A stretch of DNA of 64,000 nt from AWTP1-13 sp963827545 (GTDB lineage Bacteria; Pseudomonadota; Alphaproteobacteria; Rhizobiales; Hyphomicrobiaceae): assembly GCA_963827545.1 (NCBI GenBank), contig CAWHBI010000006.1, forward strand, positions 39,393 through 103,392, written 5' to 3'. A model generated the notes under the pieces. It was not told where the DNA came from. It made no database searches and was given only the letters and a program-made list of their open reading frames with translations. Positions 37,372-46,080 of this stretch are shown here, piece after piece (positions within the stretch are counted from its first letter, which is position 1; every line of letters starts with the position of its first letter). The position numbers were made by a program, and so were the translations under genes.

Positions 37372-38030
37372 CGCCGTTCTCCCCGGAACTCGTCGAGCGC
37401 CTGAAGGTCGACGGAATCGAACCGCTCGCGAATGCGGAACAGGAACACGCCGATGACGATGAAGGCGACCAAGATCGAGAACGCCACGCTGATCTCCACC
37501 ACCAGCGGCATGCCCTTGGCACCGGTGGCGGCGAGGATGAGGCCGTTCTCCATCGACATGAAGCCGACGATCTGGCTGACGGCGTTGCGGCGCGTCACCA
37601 TCATCAGCAAGCCGAGCAGCAACACCGACAGGGCAAATGCAAGGTCCTCGCGCGCCAGTGCATCAGCGGTCGCCGCCGCCTTCAGCATGACCACCATCGA
37701 CAGGGCGACCAACCCCATGCCGAACAGCATGGTGGGGCCGATGCCGACCACGGTCTCGATGGTGCGGTGGATGCCGAGACGGATGACGACGCGGTGCAGT
37801 GCAACTGGAATGATGATGCCCTTCAGCACCAGCGCGATGGCTGCAGGCACGTACAAGTGCGGTGCATTCTGGATGTGCGCCTGCCAGGCCACCGACGCCG
37901 AGAGCACCACCGCGTGCAGCGCAAAGACATTGAGCAGGCCGAACATGCGGTCCTGGTAGAGCAGCATGAAGCTCACCAGCACCATGCCGCCCGCCAGCAT
38001 GTGCGCGATATCGAGTGAATGCCCGTCCAT
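37368..38030 (-). CDS. HyfE-like membrane subunit
   Basis: 220-residue membrane protein with about six or seven helices, equivalent to hydrogenase-4 component E (NuoK-like core). Landmarks are FALHAVVLSASVAWQAHIQN, HLYVPAAIALVLKGIIIPVA, ALSVLLLGLLMMVTRRNAVS and GFMSMENGLILAATGAKGMP, the last holding the Glu of the NuoK-type helix. Start overlaps the HyfC-like stop (TGATG). Confidence 0.88.
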   Translation of the reverse strand: MDGHSLDIAHMLAGGMVLVSFMLLYQDRMFGLLNVFALHAVVLSASVAWQAHIQNAPHLYVPAAIALVLKGIIIPVALHRVVIRLGIHRTIETVVGIGPTMLFGMGLVALSMVVMLKAAATADALAREDLAFALSVLLLGLLMMVTRRNAVSQIVGFMSMENGLILAATGAKGMPLVVEISVAFSILVAFIVIGVFLFRIRERFDSVDLQALDEFRGERR

Positions 38031-38983
38031 CAGAAGCTCCGCGACACGAACAGCAGCAGCGTGCCGAGCAGGCCAAGCATGAGCGCGATGCCGAGGAAAT
38101 CTGGAACGCGAAAGACGCGCATCTTGGCAATCGAGGTCTCCAGCAGCACGAGCAGGAAGCCGCCGACAGCAAGCTTACCGAGGTAGCTTGCGATGCCGAT
38201 GCCGTAGCCGGCCAACCCGCTGCCGGCCGGCGCCAGCCCCCACGGCACGAAGATGCAGCCGATCAGCGACACGTACAGCAGCAGCTTGAGGGCGGCCGCA
38301 AACTCGATCACCGCGAGATGCCGGCCCGAGTATTCGAGCACCATGGCCTCGTGCACCATGGTGAGCTCGAGATGGGTGGCTGGGTTGTCGACCGGAATGC
38401 GCGCGTTCTCGGCCAGCGCCACGATGACGAGGGCGGCCAGAGCCAGCCCCAGAGAAACGCGCAAGCTGGTGTTCGTCAGCACGAACTGCGCGATCACCGA
38501 GAGCTGGGTCGAGCCGGCAACGAGAGCGACCGTGAAGGCGATCATGATCATCGCCGGCTCGGCGAGCGAGGCAAACATCATCTCGCGGCTCGAGCCGATG
38601 CCGCCGAAGCTCGTGCCGACGTCCATGCCCACGAGCGCCAGGAAGAAGCGTGACGAGCCGATGAGCGCGGTGATTGCAATCAAATCGGCTGTCCAGCTGA
38701 ACAGCAGACCAGTGGCGAAGGTCGGGACGAGCGCCGCCGCCACCCACGTCGCGCCGAAGATCATGTAGGGTCCGCTGCGAAACAGCCAGGACGCGTTCTC
38801 GGCCAGCACGACCTCCTTGCGGGCAAGGCGAAGAAGGTCGCGGTACGGCTGGAGGACGGGCGGCCCGCGCCGGCGCAGCAGGCGGGCCTTGACCTTGCGC
38901 GTGAAGCCGAGGAGCAGCGGTGCCAGCAGCAGCACGAGGACCATCTGTGCGCCCTGCGCGAGGAGATCGATGATCAGGCCCAT
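38030..38983 (-). CDS. HyfC/NuoH-like membrane subunit
   Basis: 317-residue protein with about eight helices, equivalent to NuoH and HycD/HyfC, which anchor the peripheral arm to the membrane. Landmarks are RRGPPVLQPYRDLLRLARKE, SFGGIGSSREMMFASLAEPA, ALAENARIPVDNPATHLELT and MVHEAMVLEYSGRHLAVIEF. The homologous start MGLIIDLL at 38983 lies within the last ten bases of the upstream gene, an overlap that argues for translational coupling. Confidence 0.9.
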   Translation of the reverse strand: MGLIIDLLAQGAQMVLVLLLAPLLLGFTRKVKARLLRRRGPPVLQPYRDLLRLARKEVVLAENASWLFRSGPYMIFGATWVAAALVPTFATGLLFSWTADLIAITALIGSSRFFLALVGMDVGTSFGGIGSSREMMFASLAEPAMIMIAFTVALVAGSTQLSVIAQFVLTNTSLRVSLGLALAALVIVALAENARIPVDNPATHLELTMVHEAMVLEYSGRHLAVIEFAAALKLLLYVSLIGCIFVPWGLAPAGSGLAGYGIGIASYLGKLAVGGFLLVLLETSIAKMRVFRVPDFLGIALMLGLLGTLLLFVSRSF

Positions 38984-40995
38984 ACCAGCATCACCAGCAT
39001 GAGGGCGAACAGGAGGGAAACGAGCGCCCCGAATACGAGGCTCAGATATTGGCGGATAGTCAGGAACTGCAAATGGCTGAACTTCTCGGCCGTGAACCAG
39101 ATGGCGCCGCTGACCGGCGCATAGATCGTGTCCCACACGAGATCGCGTAGCGTGACGGCCAATCGTGCCGGCCGAGCGTCACCGGGCACTGGCATATCGA
39201 CGCGCTCGCGCGCGAGGAACACCACTTCACCAAACACGCGGCGAATCGGCTGGGCGAAGCTGTCGGCCGTGTATTGGGTGGCAGGGCTCGGGTCCGGGAA
39301 GCCGCAATCCCACGCCGGGGCGCGGCGAAGGCTGCGCGATGCATAGCGATGGATGGTCTCCACCGCAGCCAGCGTCGACACAGTTATGAAGGCGAAGACG
39401 AGCAGGCCGTTGTAGGAGCTGCGGCTCTCGGCGATCGGCACGATCGAGAGCCAGCCAATGGCACTCTGTGTCGGCATCTGACCGCCGACCAAGCCCTGTA
39501 CGACGGGCGCCAGCGCATCGATGATGAAGCCGGGAACAATGCCGGCGAGGAGGCACAGGGTGACGAACGCAAACATTGCAAGCAGCGAAGCGCGGTCGAC
39601 TTCCTGCGCCGATTGCGCCACCGGCGTGCGCGGGCGCCCGAGAAAGGTGACGCCGAACGCCTTGACGAAACACGCCGCGGCCAGCGCCGCCGAGAGGGCC
39701 AGCATTGCGCCCACGGCGGGCACCACCAGCTTGATGCCCCACGACGGCACATCAGGGCTCAGCAGGATCGCCTGAAACGTCAGCCACTCCGAGACGAAGC
39801 CATTGAGCGGAGGCAGCGCCGAGATCGCCAGGCAGCCCGTCAGGAAGGCGAAGGCGGTCAGCGGCATGCGATGGATGAGGCCGCCCAGGTGCTCCATATC
39901 GCGTTGACCAGTCGCGTTGAGGACGGCGCCGGCACCGAAGAACAGCAGGCTCTTGAATAGGCTGTGGTTGAAGACGTGGAACAGCGCGGCGGTCAGCGCC
40001 AGCGCGGCGGGGGCTGGCATATTGTGGGCCGAGAAGGCCAGCGCGAGACCCAGGCCGATGAAGATGATGCCGATGTTCTCGACCGTGTGGTAGGCCAGCA
40101 GCCGCTTCAGATCGTGCTGCATCAGGGCGCTCAGCACGCCCAGCACGCAGGTGATGCCAGCCAGCGGTATCACGACAATGCTCCACCACCAGGCCGGCGG
40201 ACCGTTGAGGTCGAAGACGATGCGGATGAAGCCGTAGACGGCCACCTTGGTCATCACCCCGCTCATCAGGGCGGAGACGTGGCTGGGCGCAGCGGGGTGG
40301 GCGAGCGGCAGCCAGACGTGCAACGGCACCAGCCCCGCCTTCGAGCCCGTGCCCAGCAGGGCCAGGATCAGCACCAATCCGGTGAACGGCGCACTCGTGC
40401 TGCGCATATCCGCAAACGCGTATCCGCCGCTGCCGCCGGCGAGGACCCCGAAGGTCAGCAGCAGGCACAGCGTGCCGAAACTCGCCATGACGATGTAGAT
40501 GTAGCCTGCGCGCGTGTTCTCAGGATCGTGGTGGTGTGCCATCACCAATGCCCACGAGGAGAGCGACATGAACTCCCAGGCGAAGAGGAAGGTGAAGGCG
40601 TCGTCGGCCAGCACCACGAGGTTCATGCCGGCGAGGAACGCGGGGTAGAAGGGCAGGACGCGGCCGGGCGCTTTCTCGTGCATCCCATAGCCGATGGCAA
40701 ATAGGCTTGCCGCTGCGCCGCCAAGGCTGGCCACCGCCAGAAAGAACGCACTCAGCGCGTCCATGCGAAAGTGTGCGCCGATCCAAGGCAAGCCGACAGG
40801 CAGTCGCAGCGTCGATGCCGAGCTTCCTGCACCCACCAGGTGGGCGAGCGAGACAACCAACACTCCCAAACAAATCGCAAAGCACGCCGCGTAGACCAGC
40901 CGCGTCGCGGCACGCCGTGGCAATATCGCCAAGGCCAACACAGCCACGCTGAGCAGCGCCGGCACGCTCCACAATGCGACCGCCAGGGGCGTCAC
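38974..40995 (-). CDS. HyfB-like Mrp-antiporter-type membrane subunit
   Basis: 673-residue membrane protein, NuoL-like, first gene of the six-gene operon. Landmarks are PFYPAFLAGMNLVVLADDAF, TFLFAWEFMSLSSWALVMAH (pumping-helix Glu), GLVPLHVWLPLAHPAAPSHV, LMQHDLKRLLAYHTVENIGI and LPPLNGFVSEWLTFQAILLS. The longer C-terminus (about 490-673), ending in extra helices, matches hydrogenase-4 subunit B. No HyfA/HyfH ferredoxin-type subunit gene flanks the operon, so the electron donor side is incomplete or encoded elsewhere. Confidence 0.9.
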   Translation of the reverse strand: MTPLAVALWSVPALLSVAVLALAILPRRAATRLVYAACFAICLGVLVVSLAHLVGAGSSASTLRLPVGLPWIGAHFRMDALSAFFLAVASLGGAAASLFAIGYGMHEKAPGRVLPFYPAFLAGMNLVVLADDAFTFLFAWEFMSLSSWALVMAHHHDPENTRAGYIYIVMASFGTLCLLLTFGVLAGGSGGYAFADMRSTSAPFTGLVLILALLGTGSKAGLVPLHVWLPLAHPAAPSHVSALMSGVMTKVAVYGFIRIVFDLNGPPAWWWSIVVIPLAGITCVLGVLSALMQHDLKRLLAYHTVENIGIIFIGLGLALAFSAHNMPAPAALALTAALFHVFNHSLFKSLLFFGAGAVLNATGQRDMEHLGGLIHRMPLTAFAFLTGCLAISALPPLNGFVSEWLTFQAILLSPDVPSWGIKLVVPAVGAMLALSAALAAACFVKAFGVTFLGRPRTPVAQSAQEVDRASLLAMFAFVTLCLLAGIVPGFIIDALAPVVQGLVGGQMPTQSAIGWLSIVPIAESRSSYNGLLVFAFITVSTLAAVETIHRYASRSLRRAPAWDCGFPDPSPATQYTADSFAQPIRRVFGEVVFLARERVDMPVPGDARPARLAVTLRDLVWDTIYAPVSGAIWFTAEKFSHLQFLTIRQYLSLVFGALVSLLFALMLVMLVWA

Positions 40996-41239
40996 ACTCT
41001 ATCCTCCCTCGCATCGAGGGCGGGTCGTCGTTCGAGCGGGGTCAAGGCCCGCAGCAACTCCACCGACGGTGAGCGCGGTTCTGAAATGGCCAACACTCGG
41101 CACCGCCCTGCCTGGCGGAGCTTCTGCGAGGCTCCACAGTGCCACCGCGACCAGCATTCCCCCAACACCCCTCAAGGCTAGCCACACAATCCGCGATCGT
41201 GAATGACTGCGCTCCTTCGGCACACCAACCGGCGTTCTC

Positions 41240-41584
41240 TCACGAGCGGATGAGCACGCGGCTCTTCCTCTGCCGGGCACTCGCCGGCGACTCGGCATAC
41301 CTTGCGCCGACGGCCGGACTCTTGAAGCGCACGCCGCGTCCGCCAGCCTCGCTCTTGGCATTGTCGCCGATCAACTCCACGCCCGCCGCATCGAGGGCCT
41401 CGACCACCTTGATCAGCGTATCGATCACGCCGCGCACGTTTCCCTGGCTCGCCTCCATCCTCTGGATGGTTGGCAAGGACACGCCTGCCAGATCTGCCAG
41501 CGTCTGCTGGTCGATGCCGAGAAGCGCGCGAGCAGCCCTCAATTGTGTGGCGGTGATCATGCTAGATTGATGCATTTTCAACAA
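41240..41584 (-). CDS. XRE-family helix-turn-helix regulator
   Basis: Small DNA-binding protein with an N-terminal Cro/C1-type HTH (TQLRAARALLGIDQQTLADL, AGVSLPTIQRMEASQG), then VIDTLIKVVEALDAAGVELI, as in single-domain transcriptional repressors. The C-terminal 35 residues are basic and probably disordered. ATG at 41560 (MITATQL) is as likely as the longer start at 41584 and would give 106 residues. A perfect palindrome 25-43 bases upstream of the longer start is a candidate autoregulatory operator. Confidence 0.8.
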   Translation of the reverse strand: MLKMHQSSMITATQLRAARALLGIDQQTLADLAGVSLPTIQRMEASQGNVRGVIDTLIKVVEALDAAGVELIGDNAKSEAGGRGVRFKSPAVGARYAESPASARQRKSRVLIRS

Positions 41585-41608
41585 ATCGCAGCATGTAGCA
41601 ACTCATGG

Positions 41609-41627
41609 ATGATGTCCAGGACATCAT
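41609..41627. promoter_or_regulatory. palindromic candidate operator ATGATGTCCAGGACATCAT
   Basis: Two 9-base half-sites, perfect inverted repeats with one central A, located upstream of the XRE regulator gene. The spacing and symmetry suit a dimeric HTH repressor. Assignment to the adjacent regulator is inference. Confidence 0.6.
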
Positions 41628-41758
41628 GACTCATGGCTGGAAATAACACTGACCTCGCCGTGAGAGGCGCGATGCCCGAACGCCGCACAGGGGCGGCGTC
41701 CACCGAGACGTTGCGTCTGCCCGTGTGGAGTTGGAGGGATGCGCCCGCGGCGCAGGCT

Positions 41759-42584
41759 TTAGCGGCCGAGGCTGAATTTATAGGAAAGGGCGGCGCCGCC
41801 GTAGAACTGGTTCTCGGTCTCCACGATCGGGCTGTCCGCGGCATCGCCGATCAGGCGCGCGTAGCGGCCGATCAGCATCAGCGTCCAGCGGTCGTTGAGG
41901 TCGATGGCGGCGTTCGCGCCGACGTAAACGTCCTTGAACCCTGCTGACGGCGAATAGACCGGGAGGAGACCAGACGCATTCGATTGCGCTGCGGTCACTC
42001 CGAAGAAGCTCGTCATGTAGTCGTCGGTGGCGTAGTTGGCGCCGATGCTGGTGGTCAGCTTGACATTGGGCGCCAGCCGGCCCAACGTGCTCAGCACCGA
42101 AGCGGATGAGGCCGCCCGTGTCGTCGCCGGTCGCCTGGTGGTGGTAGGACACGGAGAACGCGAAGGGGCCCGTGCGGTAGGTCACAAAACCGCCGAGCAC
42201 CAATCCGCCATCGACATCGCCGAGCCCCTGCAGGCGCGCGGCATCATCCTCGTCGCGGCCGAAGCGATAGCCCGCCAGCGGCCCGATCTCGAAGCCGGCG
42301 AACTGGAATACGCGGAAGCGGACGTCGTCGGCACCTTTGATCTGCACGAAGCCGCCGCCCTCGCCGAGCCCGGCCGGCGCCACGAACGGAAAGCCGATGG
42401 CCCGGTATGAGTTGGCGCCTTCGAACTTGGGCGATACGTAGACGAGCCCGCCAACCTGCCACTGGTTGCCAAAAACCCCAAATGGATCATAGCTCTGCGC
42501 GACGGCCGGCCCTGGTGCTGCCAGCACGCAAACAAGCGCAACGGCAGCAGCATGCCGCCGAACCAGCACTTGACCAAGCGGCAT
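41759..42584 (-). CDS. MipA/OmpV-family outer-membrane protein, frameshifted
   Basis: Beta-barrel protein. Signal peptide MPLGQVLVRRHAAAVALVCV-LAAPGPAVAQ, then YDPFGVFGNQWQVGGLVYVS, SYRAIGFPFVAPAGLGEGG, a GPLAGYRFGRDEDDAARLQG loop typical of MipA, and in another frame VKLTTSIGANYATDDYMTSF and DRWTLMLIGRYARLIGDAAD, ending YKFSLGR. A single +1 shift between about 42085 and 42105 separates the halves. Start at 42584 after GGAGG. Role in the family: MltA-interacting scaffold or porin-like outer-membrane protein. Confidence 0.78.
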
Positions 42585-42719
42585 GGAACCTCCGAGCGCG
42601 CCTTGAGAGTGTTCGCGCAGTGTATGAATCGGCCGCGCGTTGACCAGCGCGAACCCAGGCCCAGGCGCGATCAATCACAGGTGTGTTGCGCGCCAGGCAC
42701 ACCCGAGTGGCACGCGCCC

Positions 42720-43988
42720 CTAGAACTTGCCGGTCACGAGGTACATGGCGATCCACGGCTGCCACACGACGATGATGAGGCACGCCAGCATGATGAAGAT
42801 GAACGGAATCGCGGCTTGGCAGAGCAGGCCGAAGTTCTGCCTGAAGGCGCCCATCGCGACGATCAGGTTCAGCCCCACAGGCGGGGTCAGATAGCCGATC
42901 TCCAGGTTGAGGATCATGATGAGGCCGAACAGCACCTTGTTGTAGCCATAGGATTCGGCGAGCGGGGCGAGCAGCGGCGCGAGCACCAGGATGGCCTCGC
43001 CTGTGGTCATCAGGCAGCCCACGATCAACAGCAGGATATTGACCAGGATCATGAACATCAGCGGGCTCGAGATGTAGCCCTGCATGAATTCGACCAGCGA
43101 CTGCGGGGCACGGTGCTCTGTCAGGATGATGTTGAGGCTCAGCGCCACGGCGATCAGCGGAAACAGCGAGCCGCCGAGCTTGGAGGTCTCCAGCACGACG
43201 TTGTAGAAATCGGCCGGCTTCAGCTCTTTGTGCACGAAGATCTCGATCGCCAGCGCGTAGGCCAGCGCCACCGCCGCCGCTTCCGTCGCCGTGAAATAGC
43301 CCGAATAGATGCCGCCGAGCAGGATCACCGGCATCAGCACCGCCCAAATCCCGTCCTTGAAGGCGATCCAGAACTCGCCGAGGTCGAAGGCTCCCGTTGT
43401 CATGCCCCAGTTGAACCAGACCGCGTAGGCCGACAGAGCGACGGTGAGCAGGATGCCCGGGCCAAAACCTGAGACAAAGAGGTCAGTGACCGATGTTTCC
43501 GTCACCAACCCATAGATGATCATCGGGATGGATGGGGGGATGATGATGCCCAGCGTGCCGCCGGACATGATCGCGCCGAGCGAGAACTTGTTGTCGTACC
43601 CGGCTTGCCGCATGGCCGGATACATGATGGTGCCGATCGCCAGCATGGTGACGATCGAGGAGCCGGAGATGGCGGCGAACACCGCGCAGGAGAGGATGGT
43701 AGCGACCGCCAGCCCGCCCGGCAGCGGCTTCGTCAGCGCGGCGAGGATGCGGATCAGCCGCTGGGCGATGGACCCGCGGGTCATCACGCTGCCGCACAGG
43801 ATGAACAGCGGGATCGACAGGATCACCTCCTTGTCGAGACCTACCCACATATCCTCGATGATGTCCTCGAGGTTGCCGCGACCCCAGAAGAGATGCACGC
43901 AAGCGGCAGCCGCGAGCAGGATGACCAGCAGTGGCTGGCGCAGCGCCAGCAGGCCGAAGACCGAGGCAACGAGGCCCAGCGCCTTCAT
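42720..43988 (-). CDS. dctM: TRAP transporter large permease (DctM type)
   Basis: 422-residue inner-membrane permease of a tripartite periplasmic transporter driven by an ion gradient. Landmarks are LSIPLFILCGSVMTRGSIAQ, GSSIVTMLAIGTIMYPAM, GTLGIIIPPSIPMIIYGLVT, and the C-terminal LEIGYLTPPVGLNLIVAMGA. Start MKALGLV at 43988; its ATG overlaps the stop of the small-permease gene (ATGA). Substrates for this class are mostly carboxylates. Last gene of the dctPQM operon. Confidence 0.92.
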   Translation of the reverse strand: MKALGLVASVFGLLALRQPLLVILLAAAACVHLFWGRGNLEDIIEDMWVGLDKEVILSIPLFILCGSVMTRGSIAQRLIRILAALTKPLPGGLAVATILSCAVFAAISGSSIVTMLAIGTIMYPAMRQAGYDNKFSLGAIMSGGTLGIIIPPSIPMIIYGLVTETSVTDLFVSGFGPGILLTVALSAYAVWFNWGMTTGAFDLGEFWIAFKDGIWAVLMPVILLGGIYSGYFTATEAAAVALAYALAIEIFVHKELKPADFYNVVLETSKLGGSLFPLIAVALSLNIILTEHRAPQSLVEFMQGYISSPLMFMILVNILLLIVGCLMTTGEAILVLAPLLAPLAESYGYNKVLFGLIMILNLEIGYLTPPVGLNLIVAMGAFRQNFGLLCQAAIPFIFIMLACLIIVVWQPWIAMYLVTGKF

Positions 43989-44743
43989 TCCTGGAACTCC
44001 GGCGGGATCGGCCTGAGTGAAGGCCAGGCGGCGTAGATGAGGTACCGCCCGGCGGCCGAGAGGAAACCCAGGGGAATAGCGAGCTGGATTGGCCAGACTG
44101 CCCAGTCGATCACCGGCGCGCGCAGGTCGGTCTTGAAAGATGACCCGACGAACTTGAAGCCGAACCAGGCGACGCCGACGAGAAACACGCCGGTGACCAG
44201 GTCGACCGCGCGATCGTAGACACGCTGCCATTCCGCCGGGACCCAGCCGGAGGCGAAGGTCGGCACGATGTGGGCGCCCGTGGCGGTGGCAATGCCGATG
44301 CCGGCGAAGCTACCGATCACCAGGGCGAAGACCGAGAGCTTCTGCGAGAAGAAGATCCCGGTTGCGCCCGGGTTGAAGCCGAGGAAGCGAAGCGACGGGC
44401 CCAGGAACTCGCGTCCAAGCACGTCCAGCACCATGATGGTGGCGATGAAGCCGAAGGCGACAACGGCGACCCAGCACTCGCCTCGGTGCCAGCCGTCGAG
44501 GACCCGGCGCGCGGCCGGTGGCGGGTCGGGGCCCGGCCACCATGCCGGCGGTTCCTGGGGCAGCCGTTGCCGCAAGGCGTGGCGAAGGCGCTGCTGTTGC
44601 GCCCGCCAGTGCCGCAGCCGGCCCTGCAAGCTCTGCTGCAAGCTCAGCCACTGCGGCTGCAATTGCCGCAACCACAGCCGCGATATCTGCTGGAGCCGCC
44701 GCAACAACAGCAGCAAACGCTCTTGCAACGACGTCCAGTCCAT
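43985..44743 (-). CDS. dctQ: TRAP transporter small permease (DctQ type) with Gln/Leu/Arg-rich N-terminal extension
   Basis: 252 residues, longer than the usual 160-180. DctQ core of four helices from about residue 88 (CWVAVVAFGFIATIMVLDVL; REFLGPSLRFLG; FSQKLSVFALVIGSFAGIGI; GAHIVPTF). The first 80 residues are an unusual run of Leu, Gln and Arg (RLLLLLRRLQQISRLWLRQL, QPQWLSLQQSLQGRLRHWRA) followed by a Pro-rich hinge, likely amphipathic helix. ATG at 44743 used; 44779 is an in-frame alternative. No other TRAP protein here has such a region. Confidence 0.82.
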   Translation of the reverse strand: MDWTSLQERLLLLLRRLQQISRLWLRQLQPQWLSLQQSLQGRLRHWRAQQQRLRHALRQRLPQEPPAWWPGPDPPPAARRVLDGWHRGECWVAVVAFGFIATIMVLDVLGREFLGPSLRFLGFNPGATGIFFSQKLSVFALVIGSFAGIGIATATGAHIVPTFASGWVPAEWQRVYDRAVDLVTGVFLVGVAWFGFKFVGSSFKTDLRAPVIDWAVWPIQLAIPLGFLSAAGRYLIYAAWPSLRPIPPEFQE

Positions 44744-44817
44744 CCGCGGCCCCCGGATCGGTGCCGCCGCTCGCGGCAAACGCCCGCGAGCGGGGTTGCA
44801 AGCTCAGGGTGCGGTGA

Positions 44818-45837
44818 CTACGGCGAGCAGGCTCGTATGCCGGCCTGGATCGCCTTCCAAAAGGTGTTCGCCTCGCCGCCGACCGCTTCCACCATCCTCG
44901 GCCACGCGGCCTCGATGCCCTTGCGCCAGACCGCGCGCTGCTCAGGCGTGAGCTCGACGATGGTGCCGCCCGCCGCCTTGTGCATCTCGCGGATCTTGCC
45001 TTCGAACCCGCGCACCTCGCCACGCAGCTGCGCCGCAGGGCTAATGGTCGCCGTCCCCGCCAGCGCCTTCTTGTGGTCCTCCGACAGCTTGTCGTAGGCC
45101 TCCTTGTTGACGAGAACCACGCCGCCCTGGTCCTGGTGCTGCGTCATGGTCACCACCGGAGCCAGCTTCGACAGGCCGGAGAAGAAGTAGAAGGTGGGGG
45201 CCGAGTTGGCGACATCGATCAACCCCGTCTGGAAGGCCGAGTTCCACTCGGTCACGGGCAGCGGATTGGGATTGGCACCGAACTGGCTCCACATGAAGCC
45301 GGCAACCTTGTTGGGCGCCGAGCGCGCCCTCAGCCCCTTGAGGTCGTCGGGAGAGACGTAGGCCTTCTTGCCGATGATATCGACCACACCCACCTCGCTC
45401 CAGCTGATCATGACCACACCCTTCTTGAGGAACATGTCGGATGTGATCTTGGTGAGGTGGTTGTCGAGAACGCAATCCTGCTCCTTCTGGTCCTTGAACA
45501 GGAACGGAATATTGAGCAGGGAGATCTCCGGCACGAGCAGCGATCCGGCGGTGATGGAATAGCCGCCAGAGTCGATGCGTCCGCGCGCGACCTGGGCAAT
45601 CGTGTCCTGCTCGCTGCCGAGCTGCGAGTTGAGGAACGCGTTGATCTTGAGCGTGCCTTTGCTCGCATCCTCGACCTGCTTCTGGAAGCGCTGCACCTGC
45701 ATCTCCCAAACAGTCTTGGGTGGTGCACTCGTCGCGTAGCGCAGTTCGACGGATGCCGACTGCGCCAACGCCCCGCCCGCCCAGGCCAGAGCGAAAACGA
45801 AGCTTGTGATGCTCGCATTGCGCACAGATGGCATCAT
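44818..45837 (-). CDS. dctP: TRAP transporter solute-binding protein (DctP type)
   Basis: 339-residue periplasmic receptor. Signal peptide MMPSVRNASITSFVFALAWA-GGALAQ, then VELRYATSAPPKTVWEMQVQ, QLGSEQDTIAQVARGRIDSG and LKGLRARSAPNKVAG, the latter two typical DctP segments. Starts at ATG 45837 with GGGAGG upstream. The ligand is unknown; the family mainly binds carboxylates, sugars or heterocycles. Divergent from the NlpC/P60 gene. Confidence 0.9.
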   Translation of the reverse strand: MMPSVRNASITSFVFALAWAGGALAQSASVELRYATSAPPKTVWEMQVQRFQKQVEDASKGTLKINAFLNSQLGSEQDTIAQVARGRIDSGGYSITAGSLLVPEISLLNIPFLFKDQKEQDCVLDNHLTKITSDMFLKKGVVMISWSEVGVVDIIGKKAYVSPDDLKGLRARSAPNKVAGFMWSQFGANPNPLPVTEWNSAFQTGLIDVANSAPTFYFFSGLSKLAPVVTMTQHQDQGGVVLVNKEAYDKLSEDHKKALAGTATISPAAQLRGEVRGFEGKIREMHKAAGGTIVELTPEQRAVWRKGIEAAWPRMVEAVGGEANTFWKAIQAGIRACSP

Positions 45838-46080
45838 GGCTTTTTGACCTCCCAGACACGGCCGTGCTTCCGACCGCATTGATATTCTTGATGGACCGAA
45901 GTCTGGCGCAGGCGCGGGCGGATTGCGAGGGAAAAGCGCAAACGCCGTCCCGTCACATGGGCTGGCCGCGTCCGCGCTCGGAACAAGACCCATGCAGGAC
46001 ATCGACTCCTGCCACATCGAGGCTGCTATAGTGCCCGCCATTGTTAGATGCGGACTGAAATTATCCCGGGGAGGTTTTCC

